DNA from: Terriglobia bacterium
Lineage (GTDB): Bacteria; Acidobacteriota; Terriglobia; UBA7540
Assembly: GCA_020072905.1 (NCBI GenBank)
Contig: JAIQGB010000137.1
Coordinates: 1-9,557, forward strand
Reading direction: 5' to 3'
Length of the DNA stretch: 9,557 nt
In this document: in pieces, positions 1 to 7,253 of the stretch
Layout of the letters: every line of letters starts with the position of its first letter
Numbering within the stretch: position 1 is the first letter of the stretch
Translations under genes and position numbers: made by a program
The notes under the pieces: model-generated
Databases searched by the model: none
Seen by the model: only the letters and a program-made list of their open reading frames with translations
Told to the model about the DNA's origin: nothing

Positions 1-202
1 GGGAGATTCCCAGGCAAAGGGCATCCTTCACTTCCTCCAGAACCCGTTGCTTAAAGTTTGGGGCAATGGTGGAGTCGATAAGGATGACTTTGTAGCCCGC
101 GCCCAGGAGTGGGGTTGAGATCGCCAGGATTCCCAGGGGGGCAGTCCCCTCCACGCTCGAGAATGCCGGGAAGAAGAAGACGATTTTCTTGGAACCCTTC
201 AT
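1..202 (-). CDS. Cobalamin-binding (probable radical SAM) protein, N-terminal fragment
   Basis: Only the first 67 residues are present; the gene runs off the left edge. The protein opens with a basic stretch and a hydrophobic beta strand (KKIVFFFPAF), then APLGILAISTPLLGAGYKV at about residues 21-39, then ILIDST, and ends in ALCLGIS. This strand, PLG-helix, AGY-strand, D and LGIS order is the classic start of the B12-binding Rossmann domain found ahead of radical SAM domains (Fe-S oxidoreductases that methylate or rearrange lipids and natural products). The radical SAM CxxxCxxC motif would lie outside the window, so that half is inferred. I chose the ATG at 202 because GAGG lies 8 nt upstream. 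An in-frame ATG at 274 would add 24 residues but has no SD, and a stop codon lies two codons before it. The cobalamin-ligand DxHxxG motif is not visible, as is usual in this group. Confidence 0.72.
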   Translation of the reverse strand, partial: MKGSKKIVFFFPAFSSVEGTAPLGILAISTPLLGAGYKVILIDSTIAPNFKQRVLEEVKDALCLGIS

Positions 203-465
203 GCTCTCAACCTCAAACCCCTGCAACCGTCGAATCGCAGAAAGACTAACAAACCGTGTTCGGGTGGGTGTCATGGGCTAATCCGGGGCGTGCAAAAAAA
301 TTGTCACTAGACGCCGGTGGAACAAAGCTTCGCCCGCTAACGAATCCTCAGGGAGCCTCCTCCTTACGATTGCGAACAGGTATCCTGGAGCTCCCAAGTT
401 GAGATGGGGTCGAGTGGCTGGAAGGAAGATTTTGTTTTTTCGTCCCATTCGGCGGCGGCTTAGTC
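203..465. other. Gap between phosphoesterase and B12-binding protein genes
   Basis: No convincing gene is seen. A 65-codon minus-strand reading frame at 278-475 is arginine-rich, has no recognisable motif and runs into the phosphoesterase end, so I do not call it. The only structure noticed is the hairpin plus T-run at 294-325 listed separately. No good promoter for the leftward B12-binding gene could be picked out. Confidence 0.5.
294..325 (-). terminator. Possible Rho-independent terminator after phosphoesterase gene
   Basis: Read on the minus strand, TTGT (325-322) pairs with ACAA (304-301) and CAC pairs with GTG inside it, with a two-base bulge and a 9-nt loop. Seven T residues (300-294) follow at once. 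The stem is short (7 pairs), so this is a weak candidate. Its place, about 140 nt past the phosphoesterase stop codon and before the next minus-strand gene, fits a terminator. Confidence 0.35.
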
Positions 466-1704
466 TTACGTACATGGGCGCGGCTGCAGAATCAGCGGCG
501 GCTGTGGGTCCTGATTGAAGTCGAAGCTCTCTAGCATGTTGCTCGCCTCACTGTCCCGGGCTGTGAGGGGTTGCAGTTGGTAACGCGTCTCCACAAATTT
601 CAGGATTGAGGAGTGTTCGTACACGGTGTGCGAGATGTATCCTTGTCTCGCGTAGGGCGAAATAATGAGCAACGGCACGCGCGGCCCCAATCCGAATTGA
701 TCGAGCTGTGGAGGCGGAACGTGGTCGTAGAATCCGCCGAAATCGTCCCAAGCGATAAAGACCGCAGTGGAATTCCAATTCGGCCCTTGCATCAACGTAT
801 TCAACGTGTTCACCGTCCAGTTCTCGCCCTCGCAGATGCTGGCGGGAGGATGTTCGTTCTCGCTCTCGGACGGGATCAACCAACTCATGTTGGGCAACTG
901 GCCGGTTTGCACGTCGGTAAGGAATTGCGCGGTCGGTACGAAGTGATCCTTCAACTGCGGATCGTTGCCAATGTGATTGATCAGGTTGAAGACCGTAGCC
1001 GTGCCATCGGAGTAGAATTTCCAGGTTAGGCCGGCGTTCTGCACTCGATCTGCAAGTGTCTGAAAATCGAAGCATGGGAATTGACTTGTAATGTTGCCGC
1101 TACTATCCATCACTTGCACGGTCGCCGTGGTATCCCCGCCGCAGTATGGAGGGCCGGGGCCGAGGTCTGTAATATCGCTGATTACTCCACCCGATTGGGC
1201 GGCAATCGTAAAGAGATCATTGGGCAAACTAGGGCCAGGTGAGGACGCAAAGAACTGGTCTCCCAGGACGAACTGATGTGCATACGCCCAGTAATTGGGA
1301 ATGCCTTGTTCGCTCAATTGCGTGTAGGCGGTTAAGGCACCACCGTAAATAAGGTCGAATTGATCCATCTTGCCGCCATTCATGGCCTCAAGGGCACAAT
1401 TCCAGCCGTTACAAAGGCTCGCTTGGTATCTGTCCGGCATCGGACTTAGAGGGACTATCTGGCCGGTGGATATGGGACCACTCGTGACGCCGTCCGCCCC
1501 GGGATAGGTGCCAAAATAGTTGTCAAAGGTGTGGTTCTCTTTGAGGATGAATACGGTGTGTTGAATCGCTGTGACGTCGTGAGGGGTGTTCTCCGCCCCA
1601 CCTCCCGCTGGCCCCCCACACGCGGTGAAGAGGAGAAAGACTGCCCCTGGAGCTGCGCGCAGCATCCCCTCGCGGATGCCGTGAGACCTTTTCGCCTTGG
1701 ACAC
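466..1704 (-). CDS. Lipoprotein phosphoesterase (phospholipase C / acid phosphatase family)
   Basis: This is a PF04185-type phosphoesterase, the family of bacterial phospholipase C and AcpA-like acid phosphatases, which hydrolyse phosphate esters outside the cytoplasm using bound metal. In the 412-residue form the hallmarks run in order: ENHTFDNYFGTYPGADG at about 56-72, GKMDQF near 111, GPSLPND near 157-163, SENEHPP near 281-287, WDDFGGFYDHVPPP near 319-332, then GLGPRVPLLIISPYAR and the YEHSSILKFVE block close to the C-terminus. E56/N57, D320/D321 and D327/H328 are the likely metal or catalytic residues by family analogy. The reading frame is open back to 1857, but GTG at 1704 has a strong SD (AAGGGGAG, 7 nt away). 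That start also gives a clean lipoprotein signal: basic n-region, APGAVFLLFTA, then Cys29 followed by a Gly/Pro-rich linker. The substrate is not predictable: it lacks the extra C-terminal domains of phosphocholine-specific enzymes. It lies 119 nt after the glycosyltransferase gene and may be co-transcribed with it. Confidence 0.85.
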   Translation of the reverse strand: MSKAKRSHGIREGMLRAAPGAVFLLFTACGGPAGGGAENTPHDVTAIQHTVFILKENHTFDNYFGTYPGADGVTSGPISTGQIVPLSPMPDRYQASLCNGWNCALEAMNGGKMDQFDLIYGGALTAYTQLSEQGIPNYWAYAHQFVLGDQFFASSPGPSLPNDLFTIAAQSGGVISDITDLGPGPPYCGGDTTATVQVMDSSGNITSQFPCFDFQTLADRVQNAGLTWKFYSDGTATVFNLINHIGNDPQLKDHFVPTAQFLTDVQTGQLPNMSWLIPSESENEHPPASICEGENWTVNTLNTLMQGPNWNSTAVFIAWDDFGGFYDHVPPPQLDQFGLGPRVPLLIISPYARQGYISHTVYEHSSILKFVETRYQLQPLTARDSEASNMLESFDFNQDPQPPLILQPRPCT

Positions 1705-1823
1705 GAGTGTACTCCCCTTCCTGCTCAAAGTGCGCTCGGCAGAATTGGACAGTGATTCCCAATGAAAATGTTTCTGGCGCGCTTGAACTCCGATCCCGGA
1801 AAATAGCGAGCGAAGCATCGCCT

Positions 1824-3197
1824 TCACCTGATTATCCGATAACCGACCAACAACCACTCGATCTGAATATAGACAAAGAAGGCCAAGACAAACAGCAGGG
1901 CGCGTTTCCGCTTGACGGAGTGCAGGAGGGGTTCAAACACCTCCGCTCTGGATCTTTCCACCCAGGAATCAATAAACAATACAGCCAGGACAGCGAAAAG
2001 CGGCACCACGGGGAAGTTGTAGCGGGGTTGGGACATGGACACCCAGTAGGGCATCGCGTAAAGCAAAGCAGTCCCGAGCATGGCGACAAGGTAATCCGTC
2101 TTCAAGATCGAGTTCGGGAAATTGAATAGGAAAAGGATGGCGAGCGTCATGATCGGCCAATAAAAGCAGGCGTCGAGCAGGGTGAGGCCCAGCCCGATCA
2201 GAGAACGCGCCTGACTGACATGAAAGCGTTGTATGACGGGTTCGCCGACGTGGATCGGGAAACCAAAATAAGCTCGAAAACGGTTAAAAGTCCTGAGAAG
2301 GAAGAGGTCGGGTCGTGATGCGATGTACCTCAAGGCCATGGCTCGGTACCAAGGCTCCCGCTCCTCTGGGAGCCGGCTTCTGACTTCTCGCAGCGTCTTT
2401 TTCAATTCGTCAGGAAAGCCTACCTCGGCAAGTCCCTCGGGCCAGGTTCGGTAGAGCGGCGTAAGAGGATTGTTTCCAAAATAGAAATCCTCCCAGCTCG
2501 ATTCGTTGATCATGACGAACCGTCCGGTCATGGTGCAGGCTTTCCATTCCCAGCTACCGATAAGAATCAGGGAAACGCCTAGGGTGACCAGTGTCATTCT
2601 TATTCGCCTTGTTTTCAGGAGGAGATACAAGGGACCAAGGACCACCAACAAGAGACTGCTCGATCTAATTAATGCCAAGGCTCCAAGGAAGAAACCCAAT
2701 GCCGCAGCTCGCACGAAGGACGGCCTGCGCGCATTCACGACCCCCAAATAGACGATCGCCATCAGACACGCTGCCGCGGGGTATTCTGTGGAGGGATTCA
2801 GAGAAAATCGAACGTAAGGGGGATACACAGCGAATATGAGCACGGCAAGGTTCGCTGCCCCGCGGGTGGATACCTCCTTGACCATCAGATAGAGAGCCAT
2901 TGAGAAGCCAACGTAAACAGGGAGCATCGTGGCTCTGGCGACCAGGATGCTTTCCCCGAATAGCTTCTGGAAACCCAGCAGCAGGTAGGGGACGCCAGGA
3001 GGCCAGTAAGGTGAGAAACTCTCGTGATGAAGAAGCTGAAGCGCCATCCGGAAATAGCCCGGCGCTTCGTTCCGAAGCGGAAGGCTTCCCACTACCCCCA
3101 GGGCGACGAGCCTTAGGATCAACCCCAAACCCAAGGAGCCGTAAACCTGGCGATCCGATGCGAGGCGATTTAGACCATTTCTCACGAACAGCTTCAC
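1824..3197 (-). CDS. GT-C family membrane glycosyltransferase (PMT/ArnT-like)
   Basis: This 457-residue multi-pass inner-membrane protein resembles the GT39/GT83 'dolichyl-phosphate-mannose mannosyltransferase' superfamily, which transfers a sugar from a polyprenyl-phosphate donor on the periplasmic face. After the first membrane helix comes NEAPGYFRMA (about 43-52); Glu44 sits where the family has its catalytic acidic residue. Other marks are YWPPGVPYLL (64-73), STEYP near 136, GALALIRSSSLL near 172, FYFGNNP (238-244), RPDLFLLRT (295-303) and PRYNFPVVPLFAVLAV (391-406). Roughly ten hydrophobic segments are visible. The frame is open to an ATG at 3218 with no SD; GTG at 3197 has GAGGAAG 6 nt upstream and is preferred. 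The acceptor (lipid A, O-glycan or exopolysaccharide) cannot be read from sequence. The O-antigen ligase elsewhere in the window makes an envelope glycan role likely. A good promoter lies at 3263-3291. Confidence 0.85.
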   Translation of the reverse strand: MKLFVRNGLNRLASDRQVYGSLGLGLILRLVALGVVGSLPLRNEAPGYFRMALQLLHHESFSPYWPPGVPYLLLGFQKLFGESILVARATMLPVYVGFSMALYLMVKEVSTRGAANLAVLIFAVYPPYVRFSLNPSTEYPAAACLMAIVYLGVVNARRPSFVRAAALGFFLGALALIRSSSLLLVVLGPLYLLLKTRRIRMTLVTLGVSLILIGSWEWKACTMTGRFVMINESSWEDFYFGNNPLTPLYRTWPEGLAEVGFPDELKKTLREVRSRLPEEREPWYRAMALRYIASRPDLFLLRTFNRFRAYFGFPIHVGEPVIQRFHVSQARSLIGLGLTLLDACFYWPIMTLAILFLFNFPNSILKTDYLVAMLGTALLYAMPYWVSMSQPRYNFPVVPLFAVLAVLFIDSWVERSRAEVFEPLLHSVKRKRALLFVLAFFVYIQIEWLLVGYRIIR

Positions 3198-3262
3198 ACT
3201 GCACTTCCTCAGAAACATTCCGTGAACGGGGGCGCGAAGCGCGGGGCGGACGATCGAAAGTA

Positions 3263-3291
3263 ACTGTATTGGGCGCTTCGCCGGTTTTCAA
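3263..3291 (-). promoter_or_regulatory. Sigma70-like promoter for the GT-C glycosyltransferase gene
   Basis: On the minus strand, TTGAAA (3291-3286) and TACAGT (3268-3263) are separated by exactly 17 nt. These match the -35 and -10 consensus at 5/6 and 4/6 positions. Transcription would start near 3256, leaving a leader of about 58 nt before the GTG at 3197. The spacer holds a small GGCG-AAG-CGCC inverted repeat, and the leader holds a CGCG-CTT-CGCG one. Confidence 0.5.
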
Positions 3292-3425
3292 CCCCGATCC
3301 TGCGGGTGGGCGGTTACTCAGACTCCCCAAAATCGGATTCGTGCCGCAACATCAACACTGCGATCTCGCTAAAGGTGCCCAGGAGAAGAATGCGCACCGC
3401 CATGCCCGCGGAAGTCCGGATGGTT

Positions 3426-3431
3426 TATACT
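3426..3431 (+). promoter_or_regulatory. Possible -10 box very close to the hydrolase start
   Basis: TATACT matches the -10 consensus at 5 of 6 positions and lies only 14 nt before the ATG at 3445, so transcription would start about 6 nt before the start codon. No SD-like sequence lies between. The -35 region at the right distance (TGCCCG) is poor. If real, the mRNA is nearly leaderless. Confidence 0.27.
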
Positions 3432-3444
3432 CGTCGGCGGGCCG

Positions 3445-4341
3445 ATGGTGAATCTTGACCGTTTCCGGTATCGACAATCGTGCTGGGCCATCAAGACTTG
3501 GGCTGTGTTAGCGCTTTTCTCAGTTGCCAGCCCGGCACAGGTCTGGCCGCCGCCGATGCCTCCGGAAAAGACGGCGAAGGTTTACGGCCAGGAAATTCAC
3601 TACTACGACCGGGGCACAGGCCCGAGCGTGATTCTTCTTCATGGCATGGTCGGAACCGCCACCGACTGGGCGCTCACCCTCGGACCTCTTGCGAAAAGGT
3701 ACCATGTCTATGCTCTTGACCAGATCGGTTTCGGCCATTCCGACAAGCCCAAGATCGAGTACAAGATTTCGACTTTTGTGGATTTCCTCCGGGAGTTCAT
3801 GCGGGTTAAGCACATCCCCAAAGCCACAATAGTAGGCAACTCAGTCGGCGGATGGATTGCCGTGGATTTTGCAGCTACTCATTCGGATTTAGTGGACCGT
3901 CTGGTTCTCGTTGATGCCCTGGGCCTGGACACTCCCGTCCACCACAACGTACCAGTGGATATGAATCCCTCAACGATGGAGGGAACCCGCCAGGTCTGGG
4001 AATTCCTCTTCTACAACCGGAAGCTTGTGACAGACGCGATGGTGCGGAATACATGGAAACACCGCCAGCAGGATGGTGACCGTGACACCATTCAGCGTTT
4101 GGTTGCCGCGTTGGTGGCCGGAAATGAATTTGAGGATTCCAAAGTGGGATCTATACGAGCGCCGGCGCTTTTGATTTGGGGGCGCAATGATGTGGCGACG
4201 CCCCTGGAATTTGGCGAACACTTTCACCAAGCCATCCCTGGATCCAAGCTGGTGGTGATTGACCAGTGTGGCCACGTGCCTCAAATCGAGAAACCGGCGG
4301 AATTCAACAAGGCACTTGCGGAGTTCCTTGCTGAACCTTGA
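3445..4341 (+). CDS. Exported alpha/beta-fold hydrolase
   Basis: The 298-residue product is a typical single-domain alpha/beta hydrolase of the MhpC / epoxide-hydrolase / esterase type. The oxyanion-hole HGMVG is at 66-70, the nucleophile elbow GNSVGG at 131-136 gives Ser133, GRNDVATP gives Asp249, and CGHVPQIEKP gives His277, so the full Ser-Asp-His triad is present. The Ser nucleophile excludes an epoxide hydrolase or dehalogenase, which use Asp. Residues 1-31 look like a signal peptide: basic n-region (RFRYRQ), hydrophobic TWAVLALFSVA, cleavage after SPA31. It therefore probably acts in the periplasm or outside. The substrate is unknown. The start ATG at 3445 (or GTG at 3448) has no SD; no later start would keep the signal peptide. 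It stands alone on the plus strand, divergent from the glycosyltransferase and convergent with the cytochrome gene. Confidence 0.88.
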   Translation: MVNLDRFRYRQSCWAIKTWAVLALFSVASPAQVWPPPMPPEKTAKVYGQEIHYYDRGTGPSVILLHGMVGTATDWALTLGPLAKRYHVYALDQIGFGHSDKPKIEYKISTFVDFLREFMRVKHIPKATIVGNSVGGWIAVDFAATHSDLVDRLVLVDALGLDTPVHHNVPVDMNPSTMEGTRQVWEFLFYNRKLVTDAMVRNTWKHRQQDGDRDTIQRLVAALVAGNEFEDSKVGSIRAPALLIWGRNDVATPLEFGEHFHQAIPGSKLVVIDQCGHVPQIEKPAEFNKALAEFLAEP

Positions 4342-4380
4342 TTGAGGAGCGATATCGGGGCTTCACCCTCAAAGAGTTTT
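4342..4380 (+). terminator. Weak hairpin between convergent genes
   Basis: TTGAGG (4342-4347) pairs with CCTCAA (4367-4372), and inside it AGC (4348-4350) pairs with GCT (4360-4362), with a 4-nt bulge on the 3' side. A short TTTT at 4377-4380 follows on the plus strand. It sits between the ends of the hydrolase and cytochrome genes (27 nt apart), where a shared terminator is expected, but the stem is imperfect and there is no real U-tract. Confidence 0.2.
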
Positions 4381-5931
4381 CAGGAATGCGATCAACGCTT
4401 TCCTGTCCTCTGCCGATAATTCGAGACCGAATGGATGTCCCTTCACAGCGCGCGTTTTGCCTCCCGCTCCACGAAACCCTGTAGGAACGTAGTCGTCGCG
4501 CAAACGCCGGCGGTCGAACCAGTCTTCAAGCGTGGCGACGGAACCATCATGCTCGAAGGGCCCTCGGAGCCAAACACCGCGTAGCGAAGGCACTCGGTAA
4601 TAGCCCGTTCCCACGCGAGTCTTGAGGGCTAGGCCGGGGTCCGTACCCACGGTGACAGGCAGGATGGCAAACCTCCGAAGATCGGCCTCGGGCGGCTGAA
4701 ACCCTTCCACAGGAGTCAGCTCGTTATTCGTATAGAGCGGTGGTGTGTGACACGCCACGCAGCCCTCCCGCTGAAAGACCTTTTGACCGCGCCTAGCGAG
4801 TGCGTCAAAAGGATTCGGGTTGGGGGGCATTTTCAGGGAGTAAATATACAAGGCCAGTGCGTAAAGCTGGTCGTCACCGTAGCGCAGCTCGGTGGAAGGA
4901 TCCGGCAACTTCGCAAGGATCTTGAAATCTGCAAAAGTCTCGAAGCGGACTCCCAGTTGGACCAAAGCCGCGTAGCGCATCAGGTCGCCAATTGACCGCT
5001 GTTGAATCAAACCGGTGTGATCCAGGTACCGCCGGTCTTGCACACCAATCAGGCTGGGCACCAGAGGTGGATACCGAAGGCTGGTGTTCACGCGAATGGC
5101 CACCCCGGGCGGAATCGCCTCGTGCAAGGCCGCGATCTGCGGGATGGACATTTTCTCGGCATCGCCGAAGGGGTCGGGGTGCAGCCAGGGTACTCCCAGC
5201 GCCATGTGCCATTCGTGCGTAAAACGTTTGGTAAAGGCGGCGGGGTCCTTGGCCTCTGCCACTCGGCTTCGCAGCGCGAAGCCTACAATCCGATCGTAGG
5301 GCATGTTGCCCTGGACGCCTTTGAGTACCGTCCCGTCGGGCATCACACGAGTGTGGCAAGTGTTGCAGGAACCCTCGCCCAGTTCCAACTTTCCCTTCTC
5401 GCGGATTTCCCAGCGGCCAAAGGGCAGCGTGCCATCTTTGGCCACGGGCACATTGAGTTTCTTGTACCAGTCGAGATTCCGCACATCATCTTTGGTCATG
5501 AAGAGGGGCGTGTCAAAGCCGATGGGGGCGTCGTAGACCAGCTCTCCCGCCTTGATCCAATCTCCCTTGGTTTTCAGTTTAGAGCTGTCAAAGGAAATCT
5601 GCGGTTCCTGCTGCTTGAGCCATTCCATGTACCCCGGCGGTTCCTTATCAGGGCGGTAGATGGGATAGCTTTTGTAAATGGGCCGGACAGGAATTTTGTA
5701 GTACCAATCGGAGGAGACAAACTTCGGGGAGGCCTCCGGGACGGCGAGCGGCACCATCAGCGTGGCCAACTTTTGGTCGTCCCATACCCGGGGAATGGCA
5801 GGGCGAAATTCCTCGGTTGCTTTCTCAGCCCTCGCCATGGCAACAATAAGCACAACAAACGCCACCGCCACCAGCAGGAATGGGGCCCGGGGGGTGGGGC
5901 GTCTTCGCATTTGTTCTGTGAATTGAATCAT
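4369..5931 (-). CDS. Di-heme c-type cytochrome, periplasmic (peroxidase / RoxA-like)
   Basis: Counting from the TTG at 5946 (525 residues), two covalent heme sites are visible: CNTCH at 194-198 and CVACH at 396-400. Residues 21-40 form a signal/anchor segment (APFLLVAVAFVVLIVAMARA) with likely cleavage at ARA/E, placing the protein in the periplasm. The C-terminal half resembles the MauG / cytochrome c peroxidase domain: RRGQKVFQREGCVACH, then YRVPSLRGVWLRGPFEHDGS (450-469) with His466 a candidate distal ligand, then SAEDRKALIAFLKTL. The heme motifs are about 202 residues apart, wider than in ordinary bacterial CCP and, from memory, close to rubber oxygenase RoxA. The protein is shorter than RoxA (about 680), so substrate is open: peroxide, a small organic or electron transfer only. 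I prefer ATG at 5931 (520 residues; purine-rich GAGAGAGGG just before it). The TTG at 5946 would overlap the ligase stop codon. It is the last gene of a three-gene operon. Confidence 0.82.
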   Translation of the reverse strand: MIQFTEQMRRRPTPRAPFLLVAVAFVVLIVAMARAEKATEEFRPAIPRVWDDQKLATLMVPLAVPEASPKFVSSDWYYKIPVRPIYKSYPIYRPDKEPPGYMEWLKQQEPQISFDSSKLKTKGDWIKAGELVYDAPIGFDTPLFMTKDDVRNLDWYKKLNVPVAKDGTLPFGRWEIREKGKLELGEGSCNTCHTRVMPDGTVLKGVQGNMPYDRIVGFALRSRVAEAKDPAAFTKRFTHEWHMALGVPWLHPDPFGDAEKMSIPQIAALHEAIPPGVAIRVNTSLRYPPLVPSLIGVQDRRYLDHTGLIQQRSIGDLMRYAALVQLGVRFETFADFKILAKLPDPSTELRYGDDQLYALALYIYSLKMPPNPNPFDALARRGQKVFQREGCVACHTPPLYTNNELTPVEGFQPPEADLRRFAILPVTVGTDPGLALKTRVGTGYYRVPSLRGVWLRGPFEHDGSVATLEDWFDRRRLRDDYVPTGFRGAGGKTRAVKGHPFGLELSAEDRKALIAFLKTL

Positions 5932-5942
5932 CCCTCTCTCAC

Positions 5943-7247
5943 TCAAGAACCATTCGCCGTTTGATTTCCAAATTTGCTATCCGCAGTCGAGGCCGACTCC
6001 GAGCCGGAGAGCAGCGGAGAGAGCACAACAAAGCCCAGTAAAATAAGACCCAGCGAGTGGCCGTAGGTGTAATCAAAGAATCCAGACATCACGAACCCGA
6101 ACAGACCGAGCAGTCCTGCTCGACAAACGAACCGGGCCTCCCTGGAAATTGCTGCACGTGAAGCCTTCACGAGGTCGAAGAAAAGCACCCCAAGGGTCAA
6201 CATCGCCGCAACCAAAGTGGGAATTCCGAACTCCGCCGCCAGTTGGATTGCGTTGTTGTGAAGGTGGCCGTGATAAGCGGGCACGGGTTCGCCAGCCGCC
6301 AGATAGCTTCGGTACAGTGCCTCGACGCGGCCCGGTCCAACCCCGGTGAGCGGCCTTTCCTCAATCATCTTCCAACCCACGCGCCACATTTGCACACGTT
6401 CCGCGTTGGAATAAAAGTCGGGACGGAAGGATTCATTCACCCTAACGCGGACCGCGCTGGGTGCGCTGAAGTAAAGTCCCAAGGGGACGAGAGGAAGAAC
6501 CCAAAACCATTTTGAACGCCGCCAGGCAAGCTCCACGGCCAGAAGGATGAAACAGGTAATCCACGCCATTCGGGTCAAACTGAACAAAATGGCCAGCCCG
6601 TGGATAACGCCGACAGGCCACCATCGCCGGCGCTCTTCCGGATAGAGAGACCAGAAACTCAGGAATCCCGCGACCACCAGAATTTCCACTGTTCCGAATA
6701 CCATCCAATTATTCAGCAGGCCCCCGGTGCGCAAGTACAGGCTCGCCTCGTCGCCCATGCCCAAGAGGGACCGGTAACTGAAAACTCGCGCGGCGAAGTC
6801 TCCGAGCAGGAAGAGTGCGCCCAGGGTCGACGTGAGGAAAAGCCCGCGCCAAACGAGTTGTCGGTCCGAGTCTTTGCTTAAAGCGGGGAGTACAAAGAAG
6901 ACTGAAGCGAGGAGCAGCAGATGGCGGATTTCGCTCCACCCGCTCCTGTGCTCGGGCGATATGGCCCAGGAAAGGACTTCCAAGCCCGCCCAAGCCAGCC
7001 AAAAAAGGAAGATGCGGGGGAACCGGACTCGGGCTCGCCCCCGCACACAGCGAACGATCCGGGCCGCGAGTGCCAGGAACAGAAAGAACTCGCAGACCGC
7101 GATGGAAATGGGCACGGCACAAAAAGCCAGTCCCAGGGCCCAAGTCTCGATTGGCCGGCCCCGCAACACAGCTTTCAAGGACCAATCCGAAGTCGCCCGA
7201 ACCCCGGAGAGCACCGATTCCTCAGCCTGAACTAATACCCGGCTCAT
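5943..7247 (-). CDS. O-antigen ligase / polymerase family membrane protein
   Basis: The 434-residue, roughly 11-helix inner-membrane protein belongs to the Wzy_C / WaaL family (PF04932), which joins undecaprenyl-linked glycans to lipid A-core or to other acceptors, or polymerises them, on the periplasmic side. Key stretches are LFSLTRMAWI (221-230, a membrane-edge arginine), then the large periplasmic loop with NAERVQMWRVGWKMIEERPL (281-300), TGVGPGRVEALYRSY (301-315) and HGHLHNNAIQLAAEFGIPTL (326-345). The loop holds the family's essential Arg and His region; GVGPG followed by HNNxIQ is diagnostic. Start ATG at 7247 has AGGG 4 nt upstream. Its SD region overlaps the TAG stop of the beta-barrel gene (6-nt gap), so translation is probably coupled. 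The cytochrome start lies 11 nt after its stop. Ligase and polymerase cannot be told apart from sequence alone. Confidence 0.87.
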   Translation of the reverse strand: MSRVLVQAEESVLSGVRATSDWSLKAVLRGRPIETWALGLAFCAVPISIAVCEFFLFLALAARIVRCVRGRARVRFPRIFLFWLAWAGLEVLSWAISPEHRSGWSEIRHLLLLASVFFVLPALSKDSDRQLVWRGLFLTSTLGALFLLGDFAARVFSYRSLLGMGDEASLYLRTGGLLNNWMVFGTVEILVVAGFLSFWSLYPEERRRWWPVGVIHGLAILFSLTRMAWITCFILLAVELAWRRSKWFWVLPLVPLGLYFSAPSAVRVRVNESFRPDFYSNAERVQMWRVGWKMIEERPLTGVGPGRVEALYRSYLAAGEPVPAYHGHLHNNAIQLAAEFGIPTLVAAMLTLGVLFFDLVKASRAAISREARFVCRAGLLGLFGFVMSGFFDYTYGHSLGLILLGFVVLSPLLSGSESASTADSKFGNQTANGS

Positions 7248-7253
7248 TTCGCC

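Noticed and set aside
278..475. 65-codon minus-strand frame in the 203-465 gap
   Set aside because: No SD seen, no motif, overlaps the end of the phosphoesterase gene, and spans the candidate terminator.
548..1075. 175-codon frame inside the phosphoesterase on the same strand
   Set aside because: Arginine-rich alternate frame of a gene with clear family motifs; nothing recognisable.
2665..3330. 221-codon minus-strand frame overlapping the glycosyltransferase N-terminus
   Set aside because: Arg/Ser/Pro-rich, no membrane segments or motifs, and it overlaps the better supported GT-C frame and its promoter.
2900..3451. 183-codon plus-strand frame before the hydrolase
   Set aside because: Antisense to the glycosyltransferase, low-complexity Arg/Gly/Ser composition, no SD at its start and no known domain.
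5002..5964. 320-codon plus-strand reading frame opposite the cytochrome gene
   Set aside because: It is the antisense of the di-heme cytochrome, whose frame holds two CxxCH motifs, a signal segment and family motifs. The plus frame shows no recognisable domain; it is a composition shadow.
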